Assembly: GCA_024509875.1 (NCBI GenBank)
Contig: JAMPIV010011353.1
Coordinates: 62,001 to 126,000 of the forward strand
Source of the DNA: Oreohelix idahoensis
Taxonomy: Eukaryota > Mollusca > Gastropoda > Stylommatophora > Oreohelicidae
Direction of reading: 5' to 3'
Length of the DNA stretch: 64,000 nt
Made by a program: the position numbers and the translations under genes. A model generated the notes under the pieces. That model was not told the DNA's origin and ran no database searches. It was given only the letters and a program-made list of their open reading frames with translations. Each line of letters starts with the position of its first letter. The stretch's first letter is position 1. Of the stretch, positions 11,339-21,686 are shown piece after piece.

Positions 11339-11999
11339 TGTGACGAGTAGGGTGTATGTGGGTGGATGTAAGTTAGACAACACTTATACACCGCTCGTAT
11401 AGCTCACTGTCTAGGAATAAAGTACTAACTCCAACAGCTCTGTCAATCTCCAACAATGTATTAGATTCACAAATAAATCACAATGGACGTGGGGCCATTA
11501 CAAATATTAGATACATCACCAATCCCGAGTATCCGCACACACTTTGCTTCTCGGAATAACTACAGCCACAAATAGGCTACTCCATGAATAACTACTGCAA
11601 CGTATACAACACAACTCCGGCCCTCTACTCACGCCCTACTATAGACATCCACCTTTCTCCTCTCTACGCTCTTCGCTGTCTTCTGTCTACTGTCTGCTCT
11701 CTCTCTACTCGCTCAACTCTCTACTGACCCAACACACGTCTCCAACATACACCTCCCTCTGACTGCCCCTTTCATGCGTATTCACTAAAACCCGTGAAAC
11801 CCTTTCACGCTTCACTGATCTTCATTCACGAATCACAAAAGCTAACAGCTTGTCTCAAGCAATGCTCACAACCCTGCTTGTAGCTAAATCATTACAATGC
11901 ACGCAATCCCCGCTCACAACAACTCACATAACTAATAAACTCCCGCTGGAGCATGGGAACATTCACACATGCAAAATACCATCAAAACACTCCGTGACA
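11339..11999 (-). repeat. Element I 5' LTR
   Basis: This is the second copy of the LTR described at 5724-6388, 661 bp, with the same TG...CA ends, directly followed by the target duplication CTCGG at 12000-12004. It lies upstream of gag in coding orientation and so is the promoter LTR. No clear TATA box could be fixed by eye. Confidence 0.93.
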
Positions 12000-12499
12000 C
12001 TCGGCATTTCTCGGGTTTCAGGATACGGTATCGCTATTGCAAGAGTCCAGTCAGGCGACGAACGTAATATTCTGATCGCTCTCACGGCTCCTGAACGTAA
12101 TTAGCACCACGAGTTGTCACCTCATACCTGAAACAAACCCATTTTTGTCAACGCCATTCTCTCTAACGAGAAATTAAGCTCACGCATTGTGCAACGAGCC
12201 AACGCAAAATCTGAAATCGTAGTGCAGTAGTAGTTTCCTACTCGCCATTGGATTACCAGTCAAAGCATTGCGGCTTCCAGCATATCTAGCAGCCCAGCGT
12301 CTATAGCAGAATTTAAATCACCAGACTTTGTGTGCTTAAACGGAGCACTCAGTCAAACCACAGTTCAATCCAGCCCAAACCGGATTTAATACCAAGTACG
12401 AAAGTAAAATTCGAAGCGCCGGATAAGAGCGCAAGGGACCATTTGTCCTCAAGTAACTTCGTCATGTGTGTGTTTCTGGAGATTTAAAACCCCGCACTT

Positions 12500-12625
12500 A
12501 TGAGCGGTCAGCCGGAGATAGACGAGTCATCCAGCCCACCTCGTGCAATTAGGGTGTCACCAACGATAGCGCCTACAGTGAATTTATTGCATGTTAGTTC
12601 CATCACCTATGAAGGATATCTACAG
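12500..12625 (+). other. Weak candidate first coding exon of a host gene
   Basis: An ATG at 12500 opens 42 codons (start MSGQPEIDESSSPPRAIRVS) and meets TACAG followed by GTAAAG at 12626, a good match to a metazoan 5' splice site in phase 0. The upstream 450 bases are less AT-rich than most of the window. I find no second exon, and the peptide matches no family I know. The stretch could equally be chance. Element I would have inserted about 500 bp upstream of this start. Confidence 0.22.
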
Positions 12626-12952
12626 GTAAAGATACTTTCTGGAGTTATTGCATTTGGTCCCACGAAAGCGGACGGACTGACACTCAGTTATTTATTTCTC
12701 GGTGTTTTACAGGTTTTATGTTGGTGATCTGTGTGTTCTTTGGTGTGTATCTGCATATTTGTGATTATTGATGTAATTGTATGTTGTTTGTGCTGATATG
12801 CATTATTTTCATACATTTCTTCTTTATTAAATTTTACTCATTTATTAATGCGATGTTCACGACCTTTTCATCCATAATTAACATTACTAGCTCTTTACTA
12901 TAGTCTCTATGTATGATCCAGAGAAAAGAAGAAGAGCAGGCGGTGCTTAGAC

Positions 12953-13002
12953 TATATAAGTGTGTTGAGGCTTGGAGAGAGAGAGAGATAACTGTTAATA
13001 AA
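12953..13002 (+). promoter_or_regulatory. TATA box and poly(A) signal, possible solo LTR core
   Basis: A TATATAAG at 12953-12960 is followed by AATAAA at 12997-13002, about 40 bases downstream. Such tight spacing of promoter and poly(A) signal is characteristic of the U3-R region of short LTRs. I could not identify LTR boundaries or a second copy, so a solo LTR is only a possibility. Confidence 0.3.
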
Positions 13003-13319
13003 TCTTCCTCCAAGTTGGTCTCAAGTCCACCTCCTATTTACACATTATCTATGTGTAACCTATAACTCTGCCAGTCCACTATCATTGTCGATTTCACTAC
13101 TATTGTCCAACTCGACAAATACGTTTACTCTTTAACTCAACCACGACAGTCATGTTATCAGTTCCACAGTTACACTCATCGGTAGCTAGCTTGTTAAATA
13201 GATGATGTCCCAATCTATGGTGGCCCGTGCGGAGTCTGCAGATAGTCACTTATTCTCTTCTGTTGAGCTTTCAATATGCTTCATTTTGTGTGTGTCGTGG
13301 ATGGTCTGTATCCCAATTG

Positions 13320-14190
13320 TTTTATCGTGTGTGATCACTATTGTCTTGTGTGAATAGTATATGTGAGTCTGATATGCAAAGCCACGAATATCTTGTGTGT
13401 GAATAGTATCTGTCATTCTGTTATCTCTAGCCACGATTATGTTGTGTGATAATATATTCTTTGAGTCAGTTACAAGGTCACGATTATCTTGTGTGAGAAT
13501 ATATTATGTTAGTCTGTTATATAATGTCACGATTATCTTGTGTGAGAACATATTCTGTGAGTCTGCTATTGTGTGAGAATATATTCTGTTAGTCTGCTAT
13601 ATAATGTCACGATTATCTTGTGTGAGAATATATTCTGTTAGTCTGCTACATAAAGTCACGATTATCTTGTGTGAGAATATATTCTGTTAGTCTGCTATAT
13701 AAAGTCACGATTATCTTGTGTGAGAATATATTCTGTTAGTCTGCTATATAATGTCACGATTATCTTGTGTGAGAATATATTCTGTTAGTCTGCTATATAA
13801 AGTCACGATTATCTTGTGTGAGAATATATTCTGTTAGTCTGCTATATAATGTCAGGATTATCGTGTGTGACAATATATCCTGTTAGTCTGCTGTATAATG
13901 TCACGATTATCGTGTGTGACAATATATTCTGTTAGTCTGCTGTATAATGTCATGATTATCGTGTGTGACAATATATTCTGTTAGTCTGCTATATAATGTC
14001 ACGATTATCGTGTGTGACAATATATTCTGTTAGTCTGCTGCATAATGTCACGATTATCGTGTGTGACAATATATTCTGTTGGTCTGCTGTATAATGTCAC
14101 GATTATCGTGTGTGACAATATATTCTGTTAGTCTGCTATATAAAGCCATGATTATTGTGTGTGAGAATATATTATGTGAGTCTGTTATGT
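13320..14190 (+). repeat. 49-bp minisatellite, about 16 copies
   Basis: The unit contains ATTATCTTGTGTGAGAATAT and TTCTGTTAGTCTGCTATATA, and successive GTCTGCT motifs at 13592, 13641, 13690 and 13739 are exactly 49 bp apart. Units before about 13850 carry CTTGTGTGAGAAT. The six or so units from 13853 to about 14130 carry CGTGTGTGACAAT. The edges are degenerate, and one short unit lies near 13556. Confidence 0.93.
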
Positions 14191-14195
14191 AAATA

Positions 14196-15391
14196 GGGGA
14201 TCCTCGATGTACGTTATAGTTATGTTCCTCAAAAAAGCTCGACTTACATCGAAACGGCGTATATCGATCATCAATTTTCCATTAAACTAATGCAGCGGTT
14301 CTCAAAAAGCGGTCGCCGAGACCCTTTCATGTGGTCCGCGCGGTCAAAACAATCTTCAGAATAATCTAAGACGTTATCTGCATTTTTCACTCTCATTCTC
14401 TCACGAGTGTACAGTGGAGTTTTCTGACGCCACATGGCGGGTAATGACGTCATCATTCTTATTGCTAATGGAATGTGTACTTGTGTATTTTTTTTGTAAA
14501 TACGTTTCTAAGGTAGTACGTTTAGGCTATAAATCTGCACGTTTTCTAAAACGGTAAATATCGATAAACATAACACAGAGAGTTAAAACATCTTAGGGTC
14601 CTCAATAATTTTTAAGAGTGTAAAGTGATCCTGAAACCAAAAAAACAGTTTGAGAAACGCTGAACTCATATTATGTGGTAGATACGCTATAGACCAACTT
14701 AAATATTTGACTTTATATGGAAGTCTATAGGCATATGAACATTTTATTGTACACCAAACTTTAATACAGTATAATTTATTGTAATTGCTAAATAAGAATT
14801 TAAAAATACACTAATAAATTATTAATAAAACATACAAATAATTTAATTTTTACATTATTCTTCATGTTATAAATGCTGCTACTCAGCACATGAAGTTGCT
14901 ATAACTGTAGCTGAAATTTCTGCTGATTCTGTGACTAGCTGTTGAGGTTCTCTGGCTTTTTTATGTCAGAAATAATCTAACGTCATTTACTTTGTTGATT
15001 TAAAAAAAATATATACTACTTATTTATTATTTACATTTTTATTTCATTATATATTCTCTAAAATTATTATTTACAGTATACAGTAATGGATGTACAGTTT
15101 TATAAAATTAATTTTTTGAATTAAGTAGTTAATACATACTTATTACTATTTTTTTTAATACTTAGGTACTTTATAAATATATATTTTTACACGTTATATG
15201 CTACATGTAATTATGAATTTCAGTACAGAAGATGAAAGAGAAGATTGGAGGGAAATATTTATGTACGTTCCTGTTCAAACGGCATATGGGCGAAAATATA
15301 CAATGTATATCGAGTTTACCGTTCCTAAATTAATCAACGACGTGTATGCGAAACGACGTATATCGGCACGACGTATATCGAAGACCTACTG
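14196..15391. mobile_element. Non-autonomous DNA transposon, probably pogo/Tigger-like, with a nested MITE
   Basis: The right end, read inward, is CAGTAGGTCTTCGATATACG, followed by a second CGATATACGTCG-like motif. The left end after TA at 14194-14195 has TCCTCGATGTACG and then CTCGACTTACATCGAAACG. These resemble pogo/Tigger termini, and both ends abut TA. The left end has lost the exact terminal match. The interior is AT-rich with no transposase. A hAT-type MITE sits at 14293-14662. Family assignment is by similarity of the ends only. Confidence 0.45.
14293..14662. mobile_element. hAT-type MITE, 370 bp
   Basis: The ends are CAGCGGTTCTCAAA and, on the other side, TTTGAGAAACGCTG: inverted repeats of the CAGNGGTTCTCAAA type known from Charlie-like hAT elements. 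The flanking 8-mers are AACTAATG and AACTCATA, only partly matching, so the target duplication is imperfect or decayed. No coding sequence lies inside. It is inserted within the element at 14196-15391. Confidence 0.65.
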
Positions 15392-15587
15392 TACAAATTA
15401 TGTTTGTTTACAAACGAGAAGTACATCACAATAACACTTTACATAACTAAATCTTTGTGTACATTTCAACATTTACTGAACACATGATAGTGATGAACTG
15501 ATGTGAACCATTTTTATTTACGACAGACAGAAGGCAGAATAAATAAGATGATTTAAGTACAGGAATAATAAACATGGTTGTAACGAG

Positions 15588-15648
15588 AAGCAAAGACTTT
15601 TGTCCTCGTAAGACGAATCACCTTTTTTCGATTTTTTTTCAAACCTAT
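15588..15648 (+). repeat. Repeat E, copy 1
   Basis: About 50 bases, including TTTTGTCCTCGTAAGACGAA followed by TCACCTTTTTTCG, occur as a reverse complement at 61800-61855 with very few differences. The rest of the flanks diverge. Its origin is unknown; it may be a terminal piece of a transposon. Confidence 0.7.
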
Positions 15649-15874
15649 CCATTGTACTTCACGTCTTACCGCAGTTCCCCTCAACTTCCTCGATTTATAT
15701 ACATTTCTCTTCCTTGGTATAATTATTGTCCTTGCCGCGTGCGTTTAAACAACAGCGCTGGCCGTAGACACGTTATTATGGGATATTTTGTAATAAAGAA
15801 ATGCTCAACGGATTGATAAACATCGCGTTTCAGCGCTCAGCGATAAATTTACACCATAAGGGGGTGAGGAGCAT

Positions 15875-16320
15875 GAATATTATCATTGAAAGTAGCAGAG
15901 CAGATAACTTTTCACTTCATCGTCATGTGCATCAAGTAAAACATTGTTTTAATGTTTATTAATAACATCAAATAACAACATTCACAAATGTACAATGTAA
16001 CAGTTTTTTCTTAGACGGGGGCGTAGAAATATATTTTTTGTTTTATACTTTTTGCTTTTAACCAGATGCAATTAAAAGTGAACGAGAATCTTTTATTGTT
16101 TTACCATTTGTGTAACGGTTAAATTCTTTCCCTTGAATTAAAAAATAAAGAAACAAACGCATAAGTTACCTCCCCTAACATTTAAATGGTGACACGTAAA
16201 GAAATTTATGTATATGCACAGTATGTTGTATGTTCCTATTGGTCACCATAGTACTTTTTTAGTCCATCTACATTTTTGGCAAACATTGACCTGAGGTCAT
16301 ACATTGACGTCATTTAAGCT
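15875..16320 (+). repeat. Diverged dispersed repeat F, copy 1
   Basis: The stretch with ATTGAAAGTAGCAGAGCAGA, then a CATGTGCATCAA block and a later CCTCCCCTAACAT block, recurs in the same order at 55985-56370. No protein is encoded and the family is not recognised. Confidence 0.55.
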
Positions 16321-17003
16321 ACTTTATCATCCTACAAAATATCTTACGCTTATCTCTTATAGGAGAACATATTTTCCAGAAAAAATAATTTTGATATAAA
16401 CCTTTGTTGGCTTTTAATTATTTTTTCTCCACAAGGATCAATATCAAGTATTATCCGAAGACATTTACAATGTTTCATTCCTTCTTCCAACCCACCAATT
16501 AAAATAGCGGTACCGGTAGTCATCACGGGTTTTTGTGAATCAAAATGGAATGTTTTGTAACACAACGCGCTTTACAGATTGGCGATAACCGATTTTTAGT
16601 GATAGCTGCACGTTGTGGTGTCCAAGATTGATTGTGAATATTTTGAAGTGAGTTGTATTTATTTTTGTTTTAATTAAGCTTTTGGTACGCTTGCACGCAA
16701 AGCGTCACTTTCAACCATTAACCATGTGCAACCACTATTATATATAATGATGCCGAGAAGCTGGAAAAAAGTGTGGGAATGGATTTTCCCCGTGTTTGTC
16801 ACGAGGTAGAGAGCGAATGGCTGCTGGAATGGAAAGTGCATGATTCAACCCACGGGTTTGTGTACAGTCAACATGAAAACAATGAAAGTTACACGTGCAA
16901 CACGATACCCAACAGTTATGACCCTGAAAATGTGTAGGCGTTGTGGCAGTATACACGGTATAAAAAGGCCGTTGAGACAAAATACCCAGTACATGTGCTT
17001 GAA
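16321..17003. other. Upstream flank of the Tc1-like pseudogene
   Basis: No gene is recognised. The 5' terminus of the Tc1 element should lie here, but I could not match an inverted repeat to the 3' side near 18.2 kb. Confidence 0.4.
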
Positions 17004-18018
17004 ATGCCACGACTATCTGAAATCTACCGCCAACGAGCAATTGGTATGTTGGAGACCGGAATGATCTCGCGGGCAATTGCCAGAAGGATGAATTGCCACC
17101 ACAGCACTATTGTACGTCTCAATGAACGTTACGGAACCACTGGCAGTGCCCGGGATAGACTTCGGAGTGGCCAACCACGAGTTAATACCCCTGCGCAAGA
17201 TCGTCATATTGTGCTGAGTCACCTAAGGAATCGTTCTCTCCCGGCAAGTCAAACAGCAAGAGCAATAGTGGGTAGACGTGGGCAAGTCTCTCGAATGACA
17301 GTCATACGACGACTCAGAGATACAGGCCTTACTGCAAGACGACCTTATGTTGTTCCAAACCTGACTCACAGACATCGTCAGCAGCGCCTGCAATGGGCAG
17401 AGCAACATGTCAGATGGACTAGACTGCAGTGGAATGCTGTCCTATTCACAGACGAGAGCAGATTCAACATATCCTTTGCTGATGGACGTATGCGGATTTG
17501 GCGACGGTGTGGAGAGCGCTTTGCAATATTGTTGTGTTCGTCAGCACAACCGATTTGGAGGTGGCAGTATACACATTTGGGGAGGATTGAGTTTTCCCCA
17601 TCGCTTGCCTCTTCCCGTCTTCCGTGGAAATGTTAATGCTATGACATATAGAGATGGGGTTCTGGACGCATTGGTTGCTCCTGCATTCACAAATTATCCA
17701 GACTTGCAGCTTCTCCAGCAGGGTAACGCACGTGAGCACACCGCATGCATTACGCAGCAATATCTACAGCAGCAGAACACTGTGACGATTGATTGGCATG
17801 CCCTATCACCAGATATGTCCCCTTTAGAACATCTGTGGGACGTGCTTGGACGCAGAGTCTACAGGCAAGGTTCTCCAGCTAATCTGCAACAGCTCGAAGC
17901 TGCTCTTACACGTAAATGGGACTTGATTCCCCGGAATTTCCTTCAGAGACTTGTGCGTTACATGCGGAGCCGCTGCCAAGCTTGTTTGCAAGCACACGAT
18001 GGACATACCAGATACTGA
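17004..18018 (+). pseudogene. Tc1-like transposase, frameshifted, one catalytic Asp lost
   Basis: The ATG at 17004 starts MPRLSEIYRQRAIGML, followed by two N-terminal helix-turn-helix segments (including MISRAIARRMNCHHSTIVRL) that bind the transposon ends. The DDE catalytic domain begins with FTDESRF near 17451. The reading frame shifts near 17515; the rest reads on in another frame with GGGSIHIWGG and SPDMSPLEHLWD to the TGA at 18016-18018. The spacing from the second to the third catalytic position is 34 residues, as expected for DD34E Tc1 enzymes. The second Asp, usually in a DNAR(P/E)H context, is Gly here (GGT at 17722-17724, in QQGNAREHT). With the frameshift this makes the enzyme inactive. 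Family length is about 340 aa, which this span matches. Confidence 0.9.
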
Positions 18019-19744
18019 GGATAGTGTAAATGAATTTTTTTATTGGTAGCTTTTTTGGTTTTCTCCCTTGCCTGCACAAAATGCAATGAATTTCATAACA
18101 ATCAAATGTACAAATTAATGACCAGATGGATTCATAGGAAAATGAATAAAGATTCCAAATATGTAAACTTGTAAACACTTGTATTTATATTTCACACTCT
18201 GCTCCTGGATTATACAGGTGGTGCGTTTTTAATGCCCGTCCCTCGTAGAATCGTGCGTATCGTGAGTTACGGATAAACAGAGAATGTCTGAGTGTAGACA
18301 GACAATGAATAATGTAAAGAGATATGGAGAGAATAGAGTCGCTAATTAAATTATGGAGAGAGATATGACTTCCGGAGAGTAGTGAGGCTACTTCTCCATC
18401 ATACTCCGACTGACTTTAATGATGACAATCTCTCACCCCCGTCCTCCAATGTTCAAATAGACTAATCTACTACAGTAATGACATACGGCACAACATCAAG
18501 TGTCAGTTAGAATAGAGGAGATTCTGGCCACAATTTAAATGTATATGTTTATTGAAGTTAAAAAAAACATCAAATAGAAAAATACAAGGCCTTCATTAAC
18601 TCTGAAGGCTAGAAATCACCAATCACAGAACAACAAACTAACATACCTCCTCTGGCAATCAAACTAGTCACTGCCTCTGTCTCATACTCACACAACACCC
18701 AGAGACTTTCTCACAAATATGGTTATCTAGCAAACAGGGGGCCCCCAGTTTTCGGGGATGAAAACGGCCTCTCCAGTCTTGAGCACAATAATCCTGGTAT
18801 GTAAGTAATCCGCAACCAGAAAACCTAACACAGTTCCTCTGAATCTTGATATGGAGATAAGCTGCCTGTGGAACCAGTAATTAAAATAATCCAAGCCCGC
18901 ACCCACTTTCCAAGGCACGGGTGAAGGAGACCACACTAGTGTGAATATCCTAGCACTAGTAATAAAACTGATTAACATGACGCTAGAGGCCACTGCTGGT
19001 AAAGATTACAACGAATATAGCTGAGGGCTCCCAAGGGATGCGCCTCTATCTGGTGGCTAACGATGACTCAATCTTCCGGCAGGTGATTATTATCCACAGC
19101 GAAGATACTTGTAAGATACTCCACGCTACTCTGGTTTTACAAGCTGTCAATGGGTCGGCACGAAACTGTGCATGATATTTGAACATTTTTTGGAGTGAAA
19201 TTTGTTATTATTCGTGCTATTATTAGTTTAACGAATTTATTGATAGGTTGTCATACTTGCACATTTACTCTAGGTACTCAGATAAGTCTATATCTTATGC
19301 TTCTCCACCTACTTTACACGTGCCACTAGTGTCACGTTTGGAATCGAGGGGGGGGGGGGATAGATGTTGAGGATTGTTGCATGGTTTACGAGCATTTTGG
19401 TTTTAACTTGATTTGGATGGTCGCACCATGCAACACCTCAACTAACTAGACTTCAAAGGGTACGCGTAAAATTGTGGATGACGCGTTAAGCCTAGTAACG
19501 AGAGTATTGATGTAGCCTTTGGGCTAATAGCAGTGTTTAGATAATGTGTGGCAAAGTCCACTAATACATTTTGAGTCTTAACTCATATATTCAACCGTCA
19601 GTGTACAAGCTTCCTAGTTAATGGGATAAGAAATAAATAAAGACTTTTGAGTCCCGAGAATATGGGAAGACGTTGATACTAAAACGCAGATCTACACGCG
19701 ATATTCTAGATGGAACGCGGTGTATTTTATTACGATATATTTAT
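18019..19744. other. Non-coding stretch, no feature supported
   Basis: The 3' end of the Tc1 element presumably lies within the first 220 bases, but no terminus could be fixed. The rest holds no recognisable gene or repeat. A G10 run lies near 19349-19358. Confidence 0.5.
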
Positions 19745-19930
19745 AAAAGTCCGTAACAGTTACTCCCTGACACTTCTTGGAACGTGCTACGCCTTTCAAA
19801 ATTGACCAGTGACGAGTGCGATCCAGTCATCTTTCTTCAAAGAACCAAAAATCAGCTGAAACAGAACCTCACTGGCAGCTAAGTACACATAAAAGCTGCC
19901 AAGTGAACTCTTAATCTGAACTCTTAATCA
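19745..19930 (-). repeat. Dispersed repeat B, copy 1
   Basis: GTTACTCCCTGACACTTCTT, then GGAACGTGCTACGCC and later CACTGGCAGCTAAGTA match 31325-31440 in the same order and the reverse complement of 38380-38520. No coding capacity. In the 38 kb copy it follows repeat A. Confidence 0.65.
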
Positions 19931-20044
19931 ATCCTCCATAGCATCGCTCGATGATGATTATTGTTTGTTAAAGAATTATTCATTTTTTAAACTGTTAACT
20001 ATAATTGATTATTAAAATTGTTACTTTTTATGATTGACACTTTG

Positions 20045-21000
20045 CAGCTTGGAATTCCATAAGCCCTCAGTATTTTCCATAAACTGTCCCTATGTACAAG
20101 TATACTGTCAAAAGCCTTTTTCAAAATCAATGAAATTAATGTACAGCTGTCTTTGCCATTCTGAGCACTGCTCTATAATGTTCTTGAGGGTAAATATATG
20201 ATCTACACATCTTCTGGAGTTCTGACAATTATTCCTTTGTTCCACTCTGTTGGTGTTGTCCCTGTTTTCCAGACATGCGCAAATAGTGGTTCTAATAGTT
20301 CTGCTGCTAGCTCAGGGTCTGTCTTAAATAGCTCTGCACTTAAGTTATCATGGCCAGGAGCTTTTCCATTCTTTAACCCTTTGATTGCTGTGATGATTTC
20401 TTCTTTTTGTGGAATGTCTGTATTAATATCTAGATCGTTTTTAGCCCCAGGAACATTCAATTGTGTCTCTGATGGTTCCTTGTTCAGAGTTTCTCTCAAA
20501 CGCTCTGTCCATCTTGTTTCCTGTCCCTCTGCTGTCGTGATGAGAGTTCCTTGCTTATCTCTTACTAATGTAATATTGTTTGCACCTCGTTTTCCGCTGA
20601 TGATTTGAGTTATTTTGTATACTGTGCGTTGTTCATTTCTCAGTGCTGCCTCTTCTGCCTGTCTTGCAATATCGTCTTAGAAATTCCTTTTGTTGGCTCG
20701 GGTTTGGCGTTTAACTTCCTTGTCCAGCTGACTGTTCCGTTCGCTATATAGTTGCTTTAACCTGGGAGACTTCGCTTCTGTTTTCTTTCTTTTCATTTCT
20801 TTTCTCATCGTTATGGTGTTTAATGTTTCTGGTGTTATCCAGTCTTGCTTCTTCCTTTCCTGGAATCCCAAGCATGATTTGCTGCTTTCTTTATATATTG
20901 TTGAAATGGTGTTGAATTTCTGGACTATGTTTTCAGTCAATGTCTTTTCCTGACAATCAACTAATGAGGGATTCAATATCTTAAAATAAAAAAATAAAAA
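20045..21000 (-). pseudogene. Non-LTR retrotransposon (LINE) RT fragment
   Basis: On the minus strand the region from about 20960 to 20203 reads as one frame with an in-frame TAA at 20677-20679. It contains WITPETLNTI, then LKNGKAPGHDNLSAELFK and TEWNKGIIV, the classic block between the endonuclease linker and the first RT motifs of LINEs. Directly downstream the sequence jumps to VDHIFTLKNIIEQC and YINFIDFEK, with FDS after a one-base shift. Those residues belong well past the normal position, so about 150-200 bases between RT motifs are missing. The first catalytic Asp motif (FIDFEKAFDS-like) is present, but the YADD region is absent because the copy ends near 20045. It may belong to the same family as the 3' ends at 36192-36732 and 58974-59205. 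Confidence 0.85.
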
Positions 21001-21015
21001 AACAACGTACTCCAA

Positions 21016-21684
21016 AAATATATTTCATTTTTATAGGTCCAGCTTTAAAAGATATGGTTACCTTTACCCTCATAACTCAGTAGCAAACCAGGTACCAATT
21101 TACAGCTAGGTAGCCTGGAGCATAAGGCTACCATGTATAGAACACGGAAACTTGACCTTGAGAAGAAAGTGATGTAACCACTCTACCAATGAGACACTAT
21201 AATAAAAAATGTGAAGTGAATATCAGAATTGACGAACTAATGTAGGTCAGGTAGTTGTCAACTAAACCCATCATCAGCGCCGGATTATTCATTAGGCCCA
21301 TTAGAATCGAGCCTTGAGTCCTAGGCTTACAGGGGCCGCCGTGAAATAAGCAACGGAGGAATTTTTGGGGAGAAAATGTCAGAGCCTCAAAAAACAATAA
21401 ATAAAAAAATTAACAACACTTATTTATTTCCGATTTTAAAAAAGTAATTAAAGTTCAGTAATACTCAAATAGGATTTAAAAAGCGATAGTTTCAAAAAAT
21501 ATTTTCAGTGCGTTTTGTTCTTTTTTGTTACACACCTAGTGCTATTCAAAACGTTCCAGTTGGCAACATTGTCCCAAATATTAATTGTTGGCGGTTCTGA
21601 AAATCCCAAAGTGCGCGTCTTTTGCAATTTTTGTTTGTTTGTTGTTTCGTTTAAAGTAACGTGATTGATTTGAATTTTACAATT
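21016..21684. other. Non-coding stretch with a possible decayed SINE head
   Basis: On the minus strand TTGGTAGAGTGG (around 21180) and GGTCAAGTTTCC (around 21150) resemble the A and B boxes of a tRNA promoter about 30 bases apart. No SINE body was recognised. CAGCGCCGGATTATTCATTA near 21277 resembles a hAT terminus, but no partner was found. Confidence 0.3.
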
Positions 21685-21686
21685 TA

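Larger units (their letters stand above)
5724..11999 (-). mobile_element. LTR retrotransposon I: complete ends, gag and protease only
   Basis: Two direct repeats of 665 and 661 bp bound this element. Both begin TGTGACGAGT and end CTCCGTGACA as read on the plus strand. The flanking bases are CTCGG at 5719-5723 and CTCGG at 12000-12004, a perfect 5-bp target duplication typical of LTR retrotransposon integration. The coding strand is minus. Next to the right-hand (5') LTR is a primer-binding site, and next to the left-hand (3') LTR is a polypurine tract. The internal region is about 4.95 kb and contains a coiled-coil region, SCAN-like gag, zinc knuckle, aspartic protease and a basic C-terminal region. 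I find no RT, RNase H or integrase motif. All frames carry stops or frameshifts, so this copy cannot encode intact proteins, while the ends are intact. Confidence 0.93.

Noticed and set aside
13320..14190. CRISPR-like array
   Set aside because: The repeats are head to tail without unique spacers and the context is eukaryotic; it is a minisatellite.
20198..20608. Plus-strand 136-codon frame
   Set aside because: Antisense of the LINE RT fragment.
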